A DNA stretch of 64,000 nt from Acidimicrobiia bacterium (GCA_016871335.1 VFZF01000005.1:62001-126000), one strand, 5' to 3'; counted from the first letter of the stretch, positions 1 through 12,561 are shown. Made by a program: numbers and translations. Notes: generated from the sequence alone by a model not told the origin.

Positions 1-2029
<2,029 letters not shown>

Positions 2030-2043
2030 GAGTTCTCGTACGG

Positions 2044-2691
2044 CTAACGGGCGATGACCAACGCGGCCGCCACTGTCGGGGACCACCGGTGACCGGCGTC
2101 TCCCAACGTGATGCCGCCACAACGCAGCGTCAGGCGGGCCTCGGCACGGAGCGCGATATGGCCCAGCCACCCCGGCCGGCCCTCGCGCACCCGGTATTTT
2201 AGTCCGCCACCGACGTGCGCCGCGACTCCACTGTCAGCCAACGCGCGATCGTCTGCCAGTTCGCGCAGCCAGCCGGCCGCAAGCCCGGCGAATGGCTGCC
2301 ACTTCGTGGACGTCCCAAACCGTCGCTCCACACCCAATTCAACAGCGAACCGGTCCATCCCGAGTGCGGCGGTCACCGGGTCAGCGCCTTCCACGTCACC
2401 CGAGATTCTCGTCTCGAAGTCAGGGCGAGACCAGGACCCTGTCACTCCCACCGCCCATCGTTCGGTCACCCGCCAGCTGACCCGCCCCTCAAGCCCGGGC
2501 GCCCAGGTGGTGCGGTGCTTGGCCTCAAACAGCGTGAACGGATTCCCGGCTGGGTCGACCAACTCCGCTCGCGTGACGCCGGCAGACGAAGCCCCGTCGA
2601 CCACGGCGCCCACGGTCAGTTCCAGCCGTGGCGACTGGGCAAAGGCGGATGCCGGCAGGATAAGCACCACCGCAAAACACAAGGTCCTCAC
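2044..2691 (-). CDS. Secreted outer-membrane beta-barrel-like protein
   Basis: A 215-residue protein with a clear signal peptide ([18 protein letters not shown], then QS). The rest has alternating hydrophobic/polar stretches ([36 protein letters not shown]) and ends in hydrophobic residues, as small outer-membrane barrels do. The start is GTG and overlaps the TGA stop of the matrixin gene (GTGA), so translation is probably coupled. No specific family is recognised. An exported barrel fits the pattern, but this is inference from strand periodicity only. Confidence 0.75.
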   Translation of the reverse strand: MRTLCFAVVLILPASAFAQSPRLELTVGAVVDGASSAGVTRAELVDPAGNPFTLFEAKHRTTWAPGLEGRVSWRVTERWAVGVTGSWSRPDFETRISGDVEGADPVTAALGMDRFAVELGVERRFGTSTKWQPFAGLAAGWLRELADDRALADSGVAAHVGGGLKYRVREGRPGWLGHIALRAEARLTLRCGGITLGDAGHRWSPTVAAALVIAR

Positions 2692-3692
2692 TTCGCTTTG
2701 ACCTTGATCTCAATACCGGGTCCCGTGCCGCCCCGAGGCACAGCCACCAACCGGTCATGGAACATCGGCGCGAAGTTCAGATTCACGCCCGCATCGTCAT
2801 CAAAAACACTGCCGATATCGGCATCGTCGAGGGGTTCAGCGCGCACGATGTAGAGCCCGGGCACAAGACCGCTGATCACAAAGTCCCCGCGGGACGTGAG
2901 TGAGAAGCCGCCGACGATGTCGCCGGTGGCCGTGTGCACGGCAGTGATGTGGGCACCAAAAATGCCCTGGCCACCCAACGTAACACGGCCGCTCAGGCTG
3001 CCCGTGTTCCGAATGGCGTCACTGGTGCCGTACAGCTCAGTGATGCCGGCTTTGTCGTCCGCTTCCAGGGTGCGGTCGTCGATATTGCCGCCCGGGTAGG
3101 CGATCGGAAACATGACGGCGCGCTTGGCGACCACGCGACGGCCACCATCTGCGCGGAGTTCGGTTTCACCGAGTCCTGAATGACCAAGGCCCAGCAGATG
3201 GCCGACCTCATGGACGCCCACGGATTCGAGATCGAAGCTGCCCGCGCGGCCTCCGGCGGCAACCGACCATGGCTGCGACGAGTTGAAGTAGATGTCCACC
3301 TCGAGGATGCGGCCCGTCACGTTGTCCACTTCGAATGACGCGGCGGCCAGCGTGCGATCCAATTCCGGCCGGCTGCGAAACCCGATCACCGTGAGTCCAT
3401 CGCCGCCAACCGGCTCGGCACCGGTGAAGCCGACGAACTGATGTCCGAGCGACGTTCTGGGCACAGCGGCCCATGACGTGAACGCCCGATCAATCGCGCC
3501 CTGCAGTTGGGGCGCCGTCACGTCCGCGATGTCGCGATTGGTCACGAAGTAGTCCACCGTGCGATCCCAGCGGAGATTCACAACGCGACCACCGACCGTG
3601 GCCCCGAGGGTGATGTACGCCTCGAGGTGGGCCGCCGATGCGAACACGGCCAGCCCCGCGAGCGTCGTCGCGATGAGGGCTGTGCGTGTCAT
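2688..3692 (-). CDS. Matrixin-type (M10A) zinc metalloprotease with C-terminal regulatory-like domain
   Basis: An exported zinc endopeptidase of 334 residues. The signal peptide is MTRTALIATTLAGLAVFASA. The zinc motif HEVGHLLGLGH at about residues 161-171 is the canonical HExxHxxGxxH of matrixins. After it comes a carboxypeptidase-regulatory/CnaB-like beta-sandwich around residues 225-310 (SLSGRVTLGG, VPGLYIVRAEP). A longer in-frame reading exists upstream, but the ATG at 3692 is preferred. It overlaps the stop of the upstream gene as ATGA, is preceded by a GGAGGT-like ribosome site and opens directly into a signal peptide. Substrate unknown; probably acts in the periplasm or outside the cell. 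Confidence 0.88.
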   Translation of the reverse strand: MTRTALIATTLAGLAVFASAAHLEAYITLGATVGGRVVNLRWDRTVDYFVTNRDIADVTAPQLQGAIDRAFTSWAAVPRTSLGHQFVGFTGAEPVGGDGLTVIGFRSRPELDRTLAAASFEVDNVTGRILEVDIYFNSSQPWSVAAGGRAGSFDLESVGVHEVGHLLGLGHSGLGETELRADGGRRVVAKRAVMFPIAYPGGNIDDRTLEADDKAGITELYGTSDAIRNTGSLSGRVTLGGQGIFGAHITAVHTATGDIVGGFSLTSRGDFVISGLVPGLYIVRAEPLDDADIGSVFDDDAGVNLNFAPMFHDRLVAVPRGGTGPGIEIKVKAK

Positions 3693-4183
3693 CGCGCACC
3701 TCCAGACGACGTTCGCACCATCAGGTTGACCAGTGACTCGAACTCGGAGAGCGGCATCGCCCGCACCGTGGGACGTCCGGCGGTCGTTGTCACCCGATAG
3801 ATTCCCGATGACAGGCCGACGGGCCACAATGCGCCGCCCGGTACGCGCTTGAGGAGGTAGACCCCTTCATCACCGAGCGACACGCGGGGTGCCCCCGGCA
3901 TGACGGTGCGCACACGGCCGATGACGCCGCCGGGCACGCGCAGGGACACATGTGTGCCGGCCTCGCCCTTGAGCACGGCCGCGACGGCAACGGTCGCGAC
4001 GGTCTCAACTTCTCCCCGGACTGAGCGGACGACCCGCACGTCCGTGACACGGCCGCGCACGATCACCGTGGCATCGGTCACCGAGACCCGGAAATCGGCC
4101 GGCAACTTCGTGGAGGCCGCTGTGGGAACCAGCCACAGGCACATCATCGTCACGAGGGTTGCGACGACGGGGCGTGCCATCAC
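3689..4183 (-). CDS. Secreted protein of unknown function
   Basis: A 164-residue protein with a signal peptide (MARPVVATLVTMMCLWLVPTAAS) followed by a beta-rich domain (DATVIVRGRVTDVRVV, VSLRVPGGVIG, EGVYLLKRV). Starting GTG at 4183 or ATG at 4180 makes almost no difference, and both overlap the stop of lpxB. It sits between lpxB and the matrixin gene with ATGA coupling at both ends, so the three are very likely co-transcribed. The sequence resembles short exported beta-sandwich proteins found near secreted metalloproteases. It may be a partner of the matrixin, but that rests on position alone. I do not recognise a named family. Confidence 0.75.
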   Translation of the reverse strand: MMARPVVATLVTMMCLWLVPTAASTKLPADFRVSVTDATVIVRGRVTDVRVVRSVRGEVETVATVAVAAVLKGEAGTHVSLRVPGGVIGRVRTVMPGAPRVSLGDEGVYLLKRVPGGALWPVGLSSGIYRVTTTAGRPTVRAMPLSEFESLVNLMVRTSSGGAR

Positions 4184-5343
4184 GGCCTCTTGCCCACAAC
4201 GTCAAGGACCGCCTGGGCGGCCCGATCCGAGGCGCCTGGTCCACCCAGACGCCGCACCACATCGGCCAGATCGTTGCGCATCTGTCCCGCGCGTCCCGTA
4301 TCGGTCAGCAACCCGCGGGTTTCCTCGCCCACCCGCGCCGGCGTGCAGTCGTCCTGGATCAACTCGGTCACGATCGAACGCCCGGCCACAAGGTTCACCA
4401 TCCCGTAGTGCGGCAACTTCACCACACGTTTGCCGATGGCGTACGTCAGCGGCGACACGCGATACACGATCACCATCGGTTTGCCGTGCAGCGCGGTCTG
4501 CACCGTCGCGGTGCCTGACGCCGTAATCACGACATCCGCGGCCGCCAGCACGTCGTCGGCGGCATCAGCGAGAAGGCCGACCGGCACACCGGACGGCCGG
4601 AGCGACTCAAGCGGAGCAAAGAGGTGGTCATCAAGGGACGGCGCCCGCGCGACGAGGAACTGGACTCCCGGCACCGAGGTCGCGACCTGTCGTGCGGCAT
4701 CCGCGAGCACTGACATCAGCAACCCGACTTCATTCGGGCGTGAACCCGGCAACAACGCCACGACAGGCTTCGATGGATCGAGCCCGGCGGCGAGACAGGT
4801 GGCCTCGCGCGACCGCTGCGGCACCGCGAGATCGATCAGGGGATGCCCGACGAACGTGACCGGGATGCCGGCGTCCCGATAGATCGATTCCTCGAAGGGA
4901 AAGATCACCAGCATGCGGTCGACGTACTGCTTGATCGTCTTCAGCCGCCCGGGTCGCCAGGCCCACAGTTGGGGACTGATGTAGTAGACGATCGGAATCC
5001 CGAGCGACTTCATCCGCGGCAGGAGCCGGAAGTTGAAGTCTGGAAAGTCGATGGCCACAAACACATCGGGCCGGCGCGCGCGCGCGGTCTCGGTCAAGGT
5101 GCCGAGCATCGCCCACGAGCGGCGGACGACCGACAACGCTTCCGTGAGTCCGGTGACTGCGAAGCCGCGGTAGTCGCCGACCACATCGGCTCCGGCGTCA
5201 CGCAACTGCGCACCGCCAAATCCAAACACGTCAACACGGCCAAGACCGGTCGAGGCCGCCTGCCTTTCAAGGGACCGGGTCAAGGCGCCGGCGTACAAAT
5301 CGCCTGACGCCTCGCCGCACGAGAGCATTACCCGCGGGGCCAC
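4180..5343 (-). CDS. lpxB: Lipid-A-disaccharide synthase
   Basis: Joins UDP-2,3-diacylglucosamine and lipid X to give the lipid A disaccharide, as a peripheral inner-membrane GT19 glycosyltransferase. The 387-residue product opens with the family signature LSCGEASGDLYAGAL and has the conserved IDFPDFNFRL, YYISPQLWAW, FPFEESIYRDAGIPVTFVGH and LLPGSRPNEV blocks. The start is GTG at 5343, three bases past the stop of the M16 gene; an ATG four codons further in is possible. Its presence means this organism makes lipid A. lpxD lies 3 kb away on the same strand, but lpxA and lpxC are not in the window, so the usual lpxD-fabZ-lpxA-lpxB order is broken up. Confidence 0.96.
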   Translation of the reverse strand: MAPRVMLSCGEASGDLYAGALTRSLERQAASTGLGRVDVFGFGGAQLRDAGADVVGDYRGFAVTGLTEALSVVRRSWAMLGTLTETARARRPDVFVAIDFPDFNFRLLPRMKSLGIPIVYYISPQLWAWRPGRLKTIKQYVDRMLVIFPFEESIYRDAGIPVTFVGHPLIDLAVPQRSREATCLAAGLDPSKPVVALLPGSRPNEVGLLMSVLADAARQVATSVPGVQFLVARAPSLDDHLFAPLESLRPSGVPVGLLADAADDVLAAADVVITASGTATVQTALHGKPMVIVYRVSPLTYAIGKRVVKLPHYGMVNLVAGRSIVTELIQDDCTPARVGEETRGLLTDTGRAGQMRNDLADVVRRLGGPGASDRAAQAVLDVVGKRP

Positions 5344-5346
5344 GGG

Positions 5347-6819
5347 TCAGTCACGCGCCGACTTGCGGAGGCTCGCGGCACTCAAATCGAGGTCGGACGC
5401 GGCGATGCGTTCCACGTTCTCGATGCCGATCGCCTTGAGCTGCGCGATGATCGTGGAGGCTTCGCCGACGAGCACGATCGACAACCGATCGGGAAACAGG
5501 AACTGCTTCGCGACCCGCTGCACGTCGGCGGGCGACACGCGGTCCACTTCCTCCCGGTAGTTCTCGAGATGCTCGAGCGGCAGCCCGAAGAACAACAGGT
5601 TGAGCACCTGCATCGCAATCGCCGACGGCGTTTCAATGGTGAGCGGGAAGCTGCCGGACATGTAGTCCTGTGCGCCGCGGAGTTCGCGCGGATCCACCAG
5701 CTCGCGCTGGAGCCGCTGAATCTCACCGATCGTCAGGCGCAGCGCTTCTCCGGTGGCTTCCGACCGGGTGTCGGTTTCCGCAATGAAGCTGCCGCTGTAC
5801 TTGTAGGCCCGGAAGTTGGCGGACGCTCCATACGTCAGCCCCCGATCGCCGCGCAGCACGCCAAACAGACGGTTTGCACCTTCCCCACCCAGGATGCGCA
5901 TCATCAGGTCCACAGCCGTGTACTCGGCGTGGGTGCGGGCGATCCCCAGCTGGCCGACGCGGATCTCGGTCTGCACCGCACCGGGCCGGTCCACCACGAT
6001 CACGCGTCGGGTGGGCGGCGGCGGTTCATCGAATGACACCGTCGGCACGTCGCGGCGCGCCCAGGATCCAAACGCCTTCTCTGCCGAGGCAAACGCCTCC
6101 TCCGCGGTCAGGTCGCCCACGACTGCGAGCAGCGCGTTGTTGGGGACAAACCAGGTCCGATGGAAGGCCACCATGTCCTCACGCGAGATCTGCTGAATCT
6201 GCTGCGGAGTCGTGGGGCCTGGACGACCGTACGGATGAAATCCAAAGACCAGGCGATCGATCAGCGCGTTCGCGATGAAGTCCGGATCGTCGGCGCTGAC
6301 CTGAAGCCCCGACATCGCCGAGTCCTTCTGCCGCTGAATCTCGGCCGGTGAAAACGCCGGTCGCTGGACCAGGTCCGCCGCCAGTTCCAGAGCGAGCGCG
6401 ACCTTGTCCTTGACGATCGCGCCACTGACAAACGACACCTCGTTGCCGGCGCCGACCGAGATGAGTCCACCCGCCGACTCGATGGTGTTGGCAATCTGCT
6501 CGGCGGTCCTGGTCGTCGTGCCCTGATCCAGAAGACCGGCGACAAAGCCGGCCACGCCAGGCTTGTTGGCTGCGTCGTTGGCGGCCCCGGCGCGAATCAG
6601 CAACCGGAAACTGACGGCGGGCTGCTCGTTCTGCGGCACCGCCAGCACCTGGAGACCATTCGATAGCGTCTTGAGCTTGTAGTCGGGAAATTCGACAGGC
6701 CGTGACGGCAACGGCCGTGGCGGCGCTTCCGTCGGCCACTGCGCCCGCTGCGCGAGGGCCGGTGCGGACGCGGCCACCAGAGCCGCACAGAGGAACGTGG
6801 TGCGCAGGATGCGGTTCAC
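5347..6819 (-). CDS. M16 (pitrilysin) family protein, non-catalytic partner
   Basis: A 490-residue exported protein: signal peptide MNRILRTTFLCAALVAASAPALA, then two M16 half-domains (about 50-250 and 260-470). Where active M16 enzymes carry HxxEH this protein reads GVAGFVAGLLDQGTTT, so the zinc ligands are missing. The second half keeps the substrate-clamp features typical of the partner subunit. It overlaps the upstream catalytic M16 gene by ATGA. Paired catalytic/non-catalytic M16 genes usually form heterodimeric peptidases in the periplasm, comparable to mitochondrial processing peptidase. Heterodimer formation here is inferred from that pattern. Confidence 0.9.
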   Translation of the reverse strand: MNRILRTTFLCAALVAASAPALAQRAQWPTEAPPRPLPSRPVEFPDYKLKTLSNGLQVLAVPQNEQPAVSFRLLIRAGAANDAANKPGVAGFVAGLLDQGTTTRTAEQIANTIESAGGLISVGAGNEVSFVSGAIVKDKVALALELAADLVQRPAFSPAEIQRQKDSAMSGLQVSADDPDFIANALIDRLVFGFHPYGRPGPTTPQQIQQISREDMVAFHRTWFVPNNALLAVVGDLTAEEAFASAEKAFGSWARRDVPTVSFDEPPPPTRRVIVVDRPGAVQTEIRVGQLGIARTHAEYTAVDLMMRILGGEGANRLFGVLRGDRGLTYGASANFRAYKYSGSFIAETDTRSEATGEALRLTIGEIQRLQRELVDPRELRGAQDYMSGSFPLTIETPSAIAMQVLNLLFFGLPLEHLENYREEVDRVSPADVQRVAKQFLFPDRLSIVLVGEASTIIAQLKAIGIENVERIAASDLDLSAASLRKSARD

Positions 6820-8174
6820 TGCCGACCTCCCTGCGCCGGTCCCGGCATGATGGTGATGCGCAGCCGCGTCTCCGGTGTGAAGTAGGTGCGCGCCACACGC
6901 TGCACATCCTCCACGGTCACGGCCTGGAAGAGATCAAACTCGCCATCCGCCGTCTTGATGTCGTCGTGGATGACCACCGCGTGCGCCAGATGCAGCGCCT
7001 TCTGCTGAATCGTCTCGCGACCAAGGATGTAGTCCCGCGCGAACTGCCGCTTGGCGCGGTTGAGTTCCTCCTGCGTGATCGGCTCGGTCTTCATCCGGTC
7101 CACCTCGGCGATGAGCGCCTCCATCAACCGCTCGGGCGGCGTGGCACCCTGGGTGATGCCGACGGCATAGAAATAGTTCGGATGTTCGATGAGTTTGGCC
7201 TCACCAAACGCGGCCAGCGCCAGCTGTTTGTCGTAGACGAGCGATCGATAGATACGTGAACTCTGCCCGTCCGACAACACCTTCGCCAGAATGTGCAGCG
7301 GATACGCGTCGGGATGCCCGTCAAACGCGATCGGATATCCCACGACCACCGCCGGCAGCGGCCACGGCTGCGTGACCGTGAAGCGGCGCTCCGCCGTGGG
7401 CTTGGGTTCCTTCGGAATGTCGCGCGGCACGGGCTTGCCGGCCGGAATACGCGAGAAGTACTGCTGCACGAGTGCCAGCGCCTGTTTTGAATCGAATGCC
7501 CCGGTCAGCACCAGCGTCGCGTTGTTCGGCACGTAATACGTCTCGTAGAATCCGCGCACGTCATTGATCGACGCCGCCTCGAGGTCGGCCATGCTGCCGA
7601 TGGTCTGATGTTTGTAGGGATGCACCGTAAACGCCCGATCGAAGATCACTTCGTTCAGGCCGCCGTACGGGACGTTGTCGACCCGCATCCGCCGTTCTTC
7701 CTTCACGACCTCACGCTCGCTCAGGAACTTCTCCTCACTCACCTCGAGTGATCCCATGCGATCCGCCTCGAGCCACAACACCAGCGGCAGATACTGCGAC
7801 GGCACCGTCTGCCAGTAGATCGTCGCGTCCTCATCGGTCGAGGCGTTGGCCTGCCCGCCCACACTCGTGATCCAGGACGGATGCTGGTCGGCACGCACAT
7901 TCTTCGAGCCCTTGAACATCAGATGCTCGAACAGATGGGCAAAGCCGGTGCGACCCGGCTTCTCGTCCTTGGACCCGACGTGGTACCACACCGCCAGGTG
8001 CACGATCGGTGTCGAGTGATCTTCAAGGAACACGACCTTCAGGCCATTGGCCAGCGTGGTCATGGTGTAGTCGAATTTCGGAGGACGGACGATCGTGTCC
8101 TGCGGCGTCGAGGCCGACAGAAGCAGTACCGCGCCGGCCGTCGCCAGCGCCCGTGACAGAAGGGTTCGAGGCAT
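6816..8174 (-). CDS. M16 (pitrilysin) family zinc peptidase, catalytic subunit
   Basis: A 452-residue exported zinc peptidase. The inverted zinc motif HLFEH is at residues 80-84 in the expected setting GRTGFAHLFEHLMFKGS, and the downstream third ligand lies in SEREVVKEERRM. The N-terminus is a signal peptide (ALATAGAVLLLSAS). It is the first gene of a coupled run (M16 catalytic, M16 partner, lpxB, secreted protein, matrixin, barrel). A perfect TATAAT hexamer on the minus strand (8183-8188) ends 8 nt before the ATG, so the transcript may be leaderless. Likely role: degradation of peptides in the periplasm. Confidence 0.94.
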   Translation of the reverse strand: MPRTLLSRALATAGAVLLLSASTPQDTIVRPPKFDYTMTTLANGLKVVFLEDHSTPIVHLAVWYHVGSKDEKPGRTGFAHLFEHLMFKGSKNVRADQHPSWITSVGGQANASTDEDATIYWQTVPSQYLPLVLWLEADRMGSLEVSEEKFLSEREVVKEERRMRVDNVPYGGLNEVIFDRAFTVHPYKHQTIGSMADLEAASINDVRGFYETYYVPNNATLVLTGAFDSKQALALVQQYFSRIPAGKPVPRDIPKEPKPTAERRFTVTQPWPLPAVVVGYPIAFDGHPDAYPLHILAKVLSDGQSSRIYRSLVYDKQLALAAFGEAKLIEHPNYFYAVGITQGATPPERLMEALIAEVDRMKTEPITQEELNRAKRQFARDYILGRETIQQKALHLAHAVVIHDDIKTADGEFDLFQAVTVEDVQRVARTYFTPETRLRITIMPGPAQGGRQ

Positions 8175-8182
8175 TGCCTCGA

Positions 8183-8188
8183 ATTATA
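8183..8188 (-). promoter_or_regulatory. -10 hexamer of the M16/lpxB run
   Basis: Minus-strand TATAAT, 8 nt upstream of the ATG at 8174. A start site 6-8 nt downstream of the hexamer would fall at or next to the start codon, giving a leaderless or nearly leaderless message. No Shine-Dalgarno sequence fits in the gap. It is the clearest member of a pattern seen at many genes in the window. Confidence 0.7.
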
Positions 8189-8203
8189 CCGTCCGGCCCC
8201 TCG

Positions 8204-9178
8204 TCAGGACGTCCCGCGGCGAAACTTCACGGCCCATCGGCGCCACTGCCCGATCGGAATGGCCGGGATCCCCGCGTACGTCTTCCCGCCTTCCAGGTCC
8301 GACAGGACGGCCGACTTTGACGCCACCCGCGCACCCCGCCCCACCCGGACGTGATTCATCACGCCCACCTGTCCGGCGAGCACCACGTCGTCTTCAATGA
8401 TTGAACTGCCGGCCACCCCCGAACAGCCCGCGATGCGGACGTTGCGGCCGATCTTCACGCCGTGTGCGATCTGGACCTGATTGTCGATCTTCGTGCCGTC
8501 GCCAATCCGCGTCTCGCCAATCGCCGGACGATCGACGGTCGTATTGGCCCCGATCTCGACATCGTTTCCAATCACCACGATGCCCACCTGGGGAATCTTC
8601 TGATGGGTGCCGTCATCGCGCGTGGCAAACCCGAAGCCTTCGCTGCCGATCACGGCTCCATCCTGCAACTCGACGCGATGCCCGATCTCGATGCGATCGC
8701 GCACCGAGACATGGGCGTGCAGCACGCAGTCGTCGCCGATGACCGCACCAGCACCAATCACCACGTGCGGATACACGACGGTCCGCGCACCAATACGGGC
8801 GCCGGGACCGATCACGGCGAAGGCTCCAATCGACACGGCCGCGCCGAGTGTGGCGGAGGGATCAATGGCCGCCTGTGGATGAATCCCCGGCGTCGCCTGC
8901 ACGGCCGGCGTCAACAACGCGACGGCGGAGGCACACGCGACGTAGGGATTCGCCGTGCGGAGGATCGGGCACGGCGCCGAGACGAGCGAGTCGTCCGCCA
9001 GAATCGCCGACGCCCGCGTCGTGGCCACCCGACCGGCAAACTTCGGATTGGCGAGGAAGGTCACATCCCCAGGACCGGCATCGTCGACGCCATTGACGCG
9101 CCGAATCTCCACGTCAGGGTCGACACCGGTGCCTTCGAGGCGGCACCCGAGCCGGTCGGCAAGCGTTCCGAGTTTCAC
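8204..9178 (-). CDS. lpxD: UDP-3-O-acylglucosamine N-acyltransferase
   Basis: Transfers a hydroxyacyl chain from acyl-ACP to the 2-amino group of UDP-3-O-acyl-glucosamine, the third step of lipid A synthesis. The 324-residue protein has the N-terminal uridine-binding domain ([11 protein letters not shown]), then a left-handed beta-helix of hexapeptide repeats from about residue 100 to 300. The catalytic-His segment [14 protein letters not shown] and the family block [19 protein letters not shown] are intact. The GTG start overlaps the stop of the upstream gene (GTGA). A minus-strand TAGTAT at 9189-9194 could also promote it separately. Confidence 0.95.
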   Translation of the reverse strand: MKLGTLADRLGCRLEGTGVDPDVEIRRVNGVDDAGPGDVTFLANPKFAGRVATTRASAILADDSLVSAPCPILRTANPYVACASAVALLTPAVQATPGIHPQAAIDPSATLGAAVSIGAFAVIGPGARIGARTVVYPHVVIGAGAVIGDDCVLHAHVSVRDRIEIGHRVELQDGAVIGSEGFGFATRDDGTHQKIPQVGIVVIGNDVEIGANTTVDRPAIGETRIGDGTKIDNQVQIAHGVKIGRNVRIAGCSGVAGSSIIEDDVVLAGQVGVMNHVRVGRGARVASKSAVLSDLEGGKTYAGIPAIPIGQWRRWAVKFRRGTS

Positions 9179-9888
9179 GACACGGAGGATACTACGCGGC
9201 GAATGAACGCGGTAAGGCGCTCCAGCCCGATCGACTGCGCGATCTCGTCAATCTGCCGGTCACGATCGACGGGTGCCAGCGTCAGGGCCGCCCCAACGGC
9301 CGTCAACGCCCGCGAGGATTCCGTCGTCCAGAAGTCCGCGCGCACGCCGCGCCGGGCGCCCACCACCGAGAGGTAATGACTGCCGAATCGGAAGATGAGG
9401 TAGTACGCGACGAGATTCGGTCCGGGAATCGGCGCGATCAACCCCGACGCCACCACCAGGATGCCATCCACCACGCACCAGAAGAGGTGTTTGTTGAAGT
9501 CCTTCCGGATCTCCGCCCGGGTCCACGCCAGTGCCCGCTCACTCGACACGACGTCCGGATGCCGCAGTCGCGCGGACGCCTGCTTCCGCAGCGCCCAGAG
9601 CAGACGGTGCTCCGCCACGGAGTCCGCAAGCTTTCGTTTGATGAAGCGGCTGAAGCGGCCCCCAACCACAATTTCGGGTTGCCCCGCCTCCTGGCGACGC
9701 CGCGCGGCTTCGCCTTCCGCCAGCGCCTGACGGAAGCTGCGCTTCATCCGCGCAAGCAGCCCGGGGCGCGAACCTCCCTCGCCCACCACCTCAGGCTCGA
9801 TGGTGTCGAGTGCCGGCTCGCAGTACAACGCGAACTCCGGCGTCCCTGCACGCCCCGCCGGTTGGACCGGCACCAAGAACACGTCCAC
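9175..9888 (-). CDS. Membrane-associated protein, possible mitochondrial K+/H+-exchange-related (Mit_KHE1-like) family
   Basis: About 237 residues from a GTG at 9888 ([12 protein letters not shown]). The open frame continues further upstream into the preceding gene, so this start is a judgement. The N-terminal half is soluble and basic. The C-terminal half carries [19 protein letters not shown] and [15 protein letters not shown], a hydrophobic hairpin with FNK and GPN motifs. From memory those motifs occur in proteins labelled mitochondrial K+-H+ exchange-related, which also exist in bacteria. I cannot confirm the family without a profile search. It overlaps lpxD by GTGA and the phospholipase C-like gene is just upstream. 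Confidence 0.6.
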   Translation of the reverse strand: MDVFLVPVQPAGRAGTPEFALYCEPALDTIEPEVVGEGGSRPGLLARMKRSFRQALAEGEAARRRQEAGQPEIVVGGRFSRFIKRKLADSVAEHRLLWALRKQASARLRHPDVVSSERALAWTRAEIRKDFNKHLFWCVVDGILVVASGLIAPIPGPNLVAYYLIFRFGSHYLSVVGARRGVRADFWTTESSRALTAVGAALTLAPVDRDRQIDEIAQSIGLERLTAFIRRVVSSVS

Positions 9889-9892
9889 GTAC

Positions 9893-10795
9893 TTACCGAC
9901 GGATCCGCGTAGGCGTCCGTTCGCCCTCGGCCGGAATCGCCGGCTTACCGGCCGCGATCCATGCGCTGTACGCGGCACTCGCCACAGCTGTCGCCGCCTC
10001 GTTCATGCGGCGTTCCGCCATGGGGCCGGCCTCCTTCGTCAACACCGCGAAATACGCGTCGTCGTAAAACTCCCGCCCCTCGGTGGCCTTGAGGTCCGCC
10101 GCGAGCAGCGACGCGACCAGTTGCTGGCTGTCGATGACCGTCTTGAACATGAACGCCTTGAAGTCCGTGATGACCGGCACGGGCTTCGGCGTCCACTTCC
10201 AGGCCGCGCGGTCGCGCAGGATCATCTGGGTTTCGAACCGCGAGTGGATGCCGCGCTGGTTCGTCATCTGGCCGTCGTAGTTCAGCGCGCCGTGCAGCGG
10301 CTGGTGCGCGTCCTCGATGTAGTGCGCCAGGACGGCGAGCAGATACCGCGCGTTGTCGGCCGCGTACGGCGCGTCCGGCCGGCCCAACTGCTGGTTGGCC
10401 TCAACAAGCCGGTTGTAAATTTCCTCCGCGCGCCACGGGAGCCGTCCATACCGCGTCACCGGACCGATGCCGTACCTCTTCACGTACTCGTCGTAGTCAC
10501 GAGGCACGTTGAGGAACGGGGCCTTGGAGCCTTCCTCGAAGTCGATATCGAGAAAGTGGTTCGGCGGCTCGTCGCCGCGTGCGCTCCTGAGATCCGCGAC
10601 CCGCCACAAATCGGGATCCACGGAGTGCTCGGCAATAAACGCCTTGTGCCTGATGTAGAGCGGCTTGATCTCAGACGGAAGCTGTTCGATGGCCTGTTCC
10701 GTGATCATCCGGTGGACGTCCATGCCCCAGGCGCCGACCGACGATGAACCGGCAAGAAGCGTGAGGGCGAGACCAAGAGTGGCGAGTGCGCGCAT
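9893..10795 (-). CDS. Zinc-dependent phospholipase C / S1-P1 nuclease superfamily protein
   Basis: A 300-residue exported protein. The signal peptide ends ...SSSVGA so the mature chain would begin WGMDVHRMITEQAI, and in this superfamily the N-terminal Trp itself is a zinc ligand. Further ligand-bearing segments are HSVDPDLW, HFLDID and LAHYIEDAHQPLHG, with HSRFE after them. These match the trinuclear-zinc fold shared by bacterial phospholipase C and S1/P1 nucleases. Lipid or nucleic-acid substrate cannot be told from sequence alone. It is transcribed divergently from gatC across a short palindromic promoter region. Confidence 0.82.
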   Translation of the reverse strand: MRALATLGLALTLLAGSSSVGAWGMDVHRMITEQAIEQLPSEIKPLYIRHKAFIAEHSVDPDLWRVADLRSARGDEPPNHFLDIDFEEGSKAPFLNVPRDYDEYVKRYGIGPVTRYGRLPWRAEEIYNRLVEANQQLGRPDAPYAADNARYLLAVLAHYIEDAHQPLHGALNYDGQMTNQRGIHSRFETQMILRDRAAWKWTPKPVPVITDFKAFMFKTVIDSQQLVASLLAADLKATEGREFYDDAYFAVLTKEAGPMAERRMNEAATAVASAAYSAWIAAGKPAIPAEGERTPTRIRR

Positions 10796-10801
10796 GAATC
10801 C

Positions 10802-10834
10802 ATGCTAGCCCTGAACGTGTCGATGGGCTAGCAT
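10802..10834. promoter_or_regulatory. Palindromic divergent promoter between phospholipase C-like gene and gatC
   Basis: Perfect 10-bp inverted repeat (10802-10811 and 10825-10834, sequence ATGCTAGCCC / GGGCTAGCAT). Each arm contains an extended -10-like GGGCTAGCAT facing outward. The minus-strand hexamer TAGCAT ends 6 nt before the ATG at 10795, and the plus-strand TAGCAT ends 9 nt before the gatC ATG at 10844. Both genes would then be leaderless and their promoters lie back to back. The palindrome could also bind a regulator. Confidence 0.55.
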
Positions 10835-10843
10835 CAAAATCCC

Positions 10844-11118
10844 ATGGACCATGAGGGCATCGCGCGGCTGGCTGCGCTGGCGAAACTGGAGATCTCCGAC
10901 GCCGAGCGCGAGCAGTTCGCCGGCCAGCTGACGGACATTCTTCGGTACGTCGATCAACTGCAAGCGGTTGATACCAGTCCGCAGTCCGAGGACGGTCCGC
11001 AGTCTTGGGTTCGGGAAGACGTCCCTACGCCGGGACTTGATCGGGAGGCGGCGCTGGCGAACGCGCCGGATGCTGACCGCGAGGCGGGGCTCTTCCGCGT
11101 GCCGAAGGTGATCGGCTG

Positions 11119-11119
<1 letters not shown>
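10844..11119 (+). CDS. gatC: Asp-tRNA(Asn)/Glu-tRNA(Gln) amidotransferase subunit C
   Basis: Small subunit (91 residues) that wraps GatA and GatB in the tRNA-dependent amidotransferase. This complex corrects Asp-tRNA(Asn) or Glu-tRNA(Gln) to Asn- or Gln-tRNA. The opening [20 protein letters not shown] and [13 protein letters not shown] are the family pattern. Its stop overlaps the start of gatA (TGATG). The start lies 9 nt after a TAGCAT hexamer with no Shine-Dalgarno sequence visible, consistent with a leaderless message. Confidence 0.95.
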
Positions 11120-12480
<1,361 letters not shown>

Positions 12481-12483
<3 letters not shown>

Positions 12484-12561
12484 GGCCGCCTGGAGCACAT
12501 GTAGGGCCGCCTGAATTGCAGGCGGCCAACAGGCGCGCTGAAGTTCAGCGCGCCCTACGTA
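12481..12561. repeat. REP-like palindromic doublet (type A)
   Basis: Starts with a partial unit (TAGGGCCGCCTGGAG), then a full doublet from 12502. Stem-loop one runs about 12503-12527 (GGGCCGCCTG...CAGGCGGCC) and stem-loop two 12532-12554 (GGCGCGCTGAAG/TTCAGCGCGCC). The unit is bounded by TAGGGC and GCCCTA. The same design recurs at 21514, 43816 and 60981. Its left edge overlaps the gatA stop and its right edge gives the TAG stop of the minus-strand gene at 12555. Confidence 0.85.
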
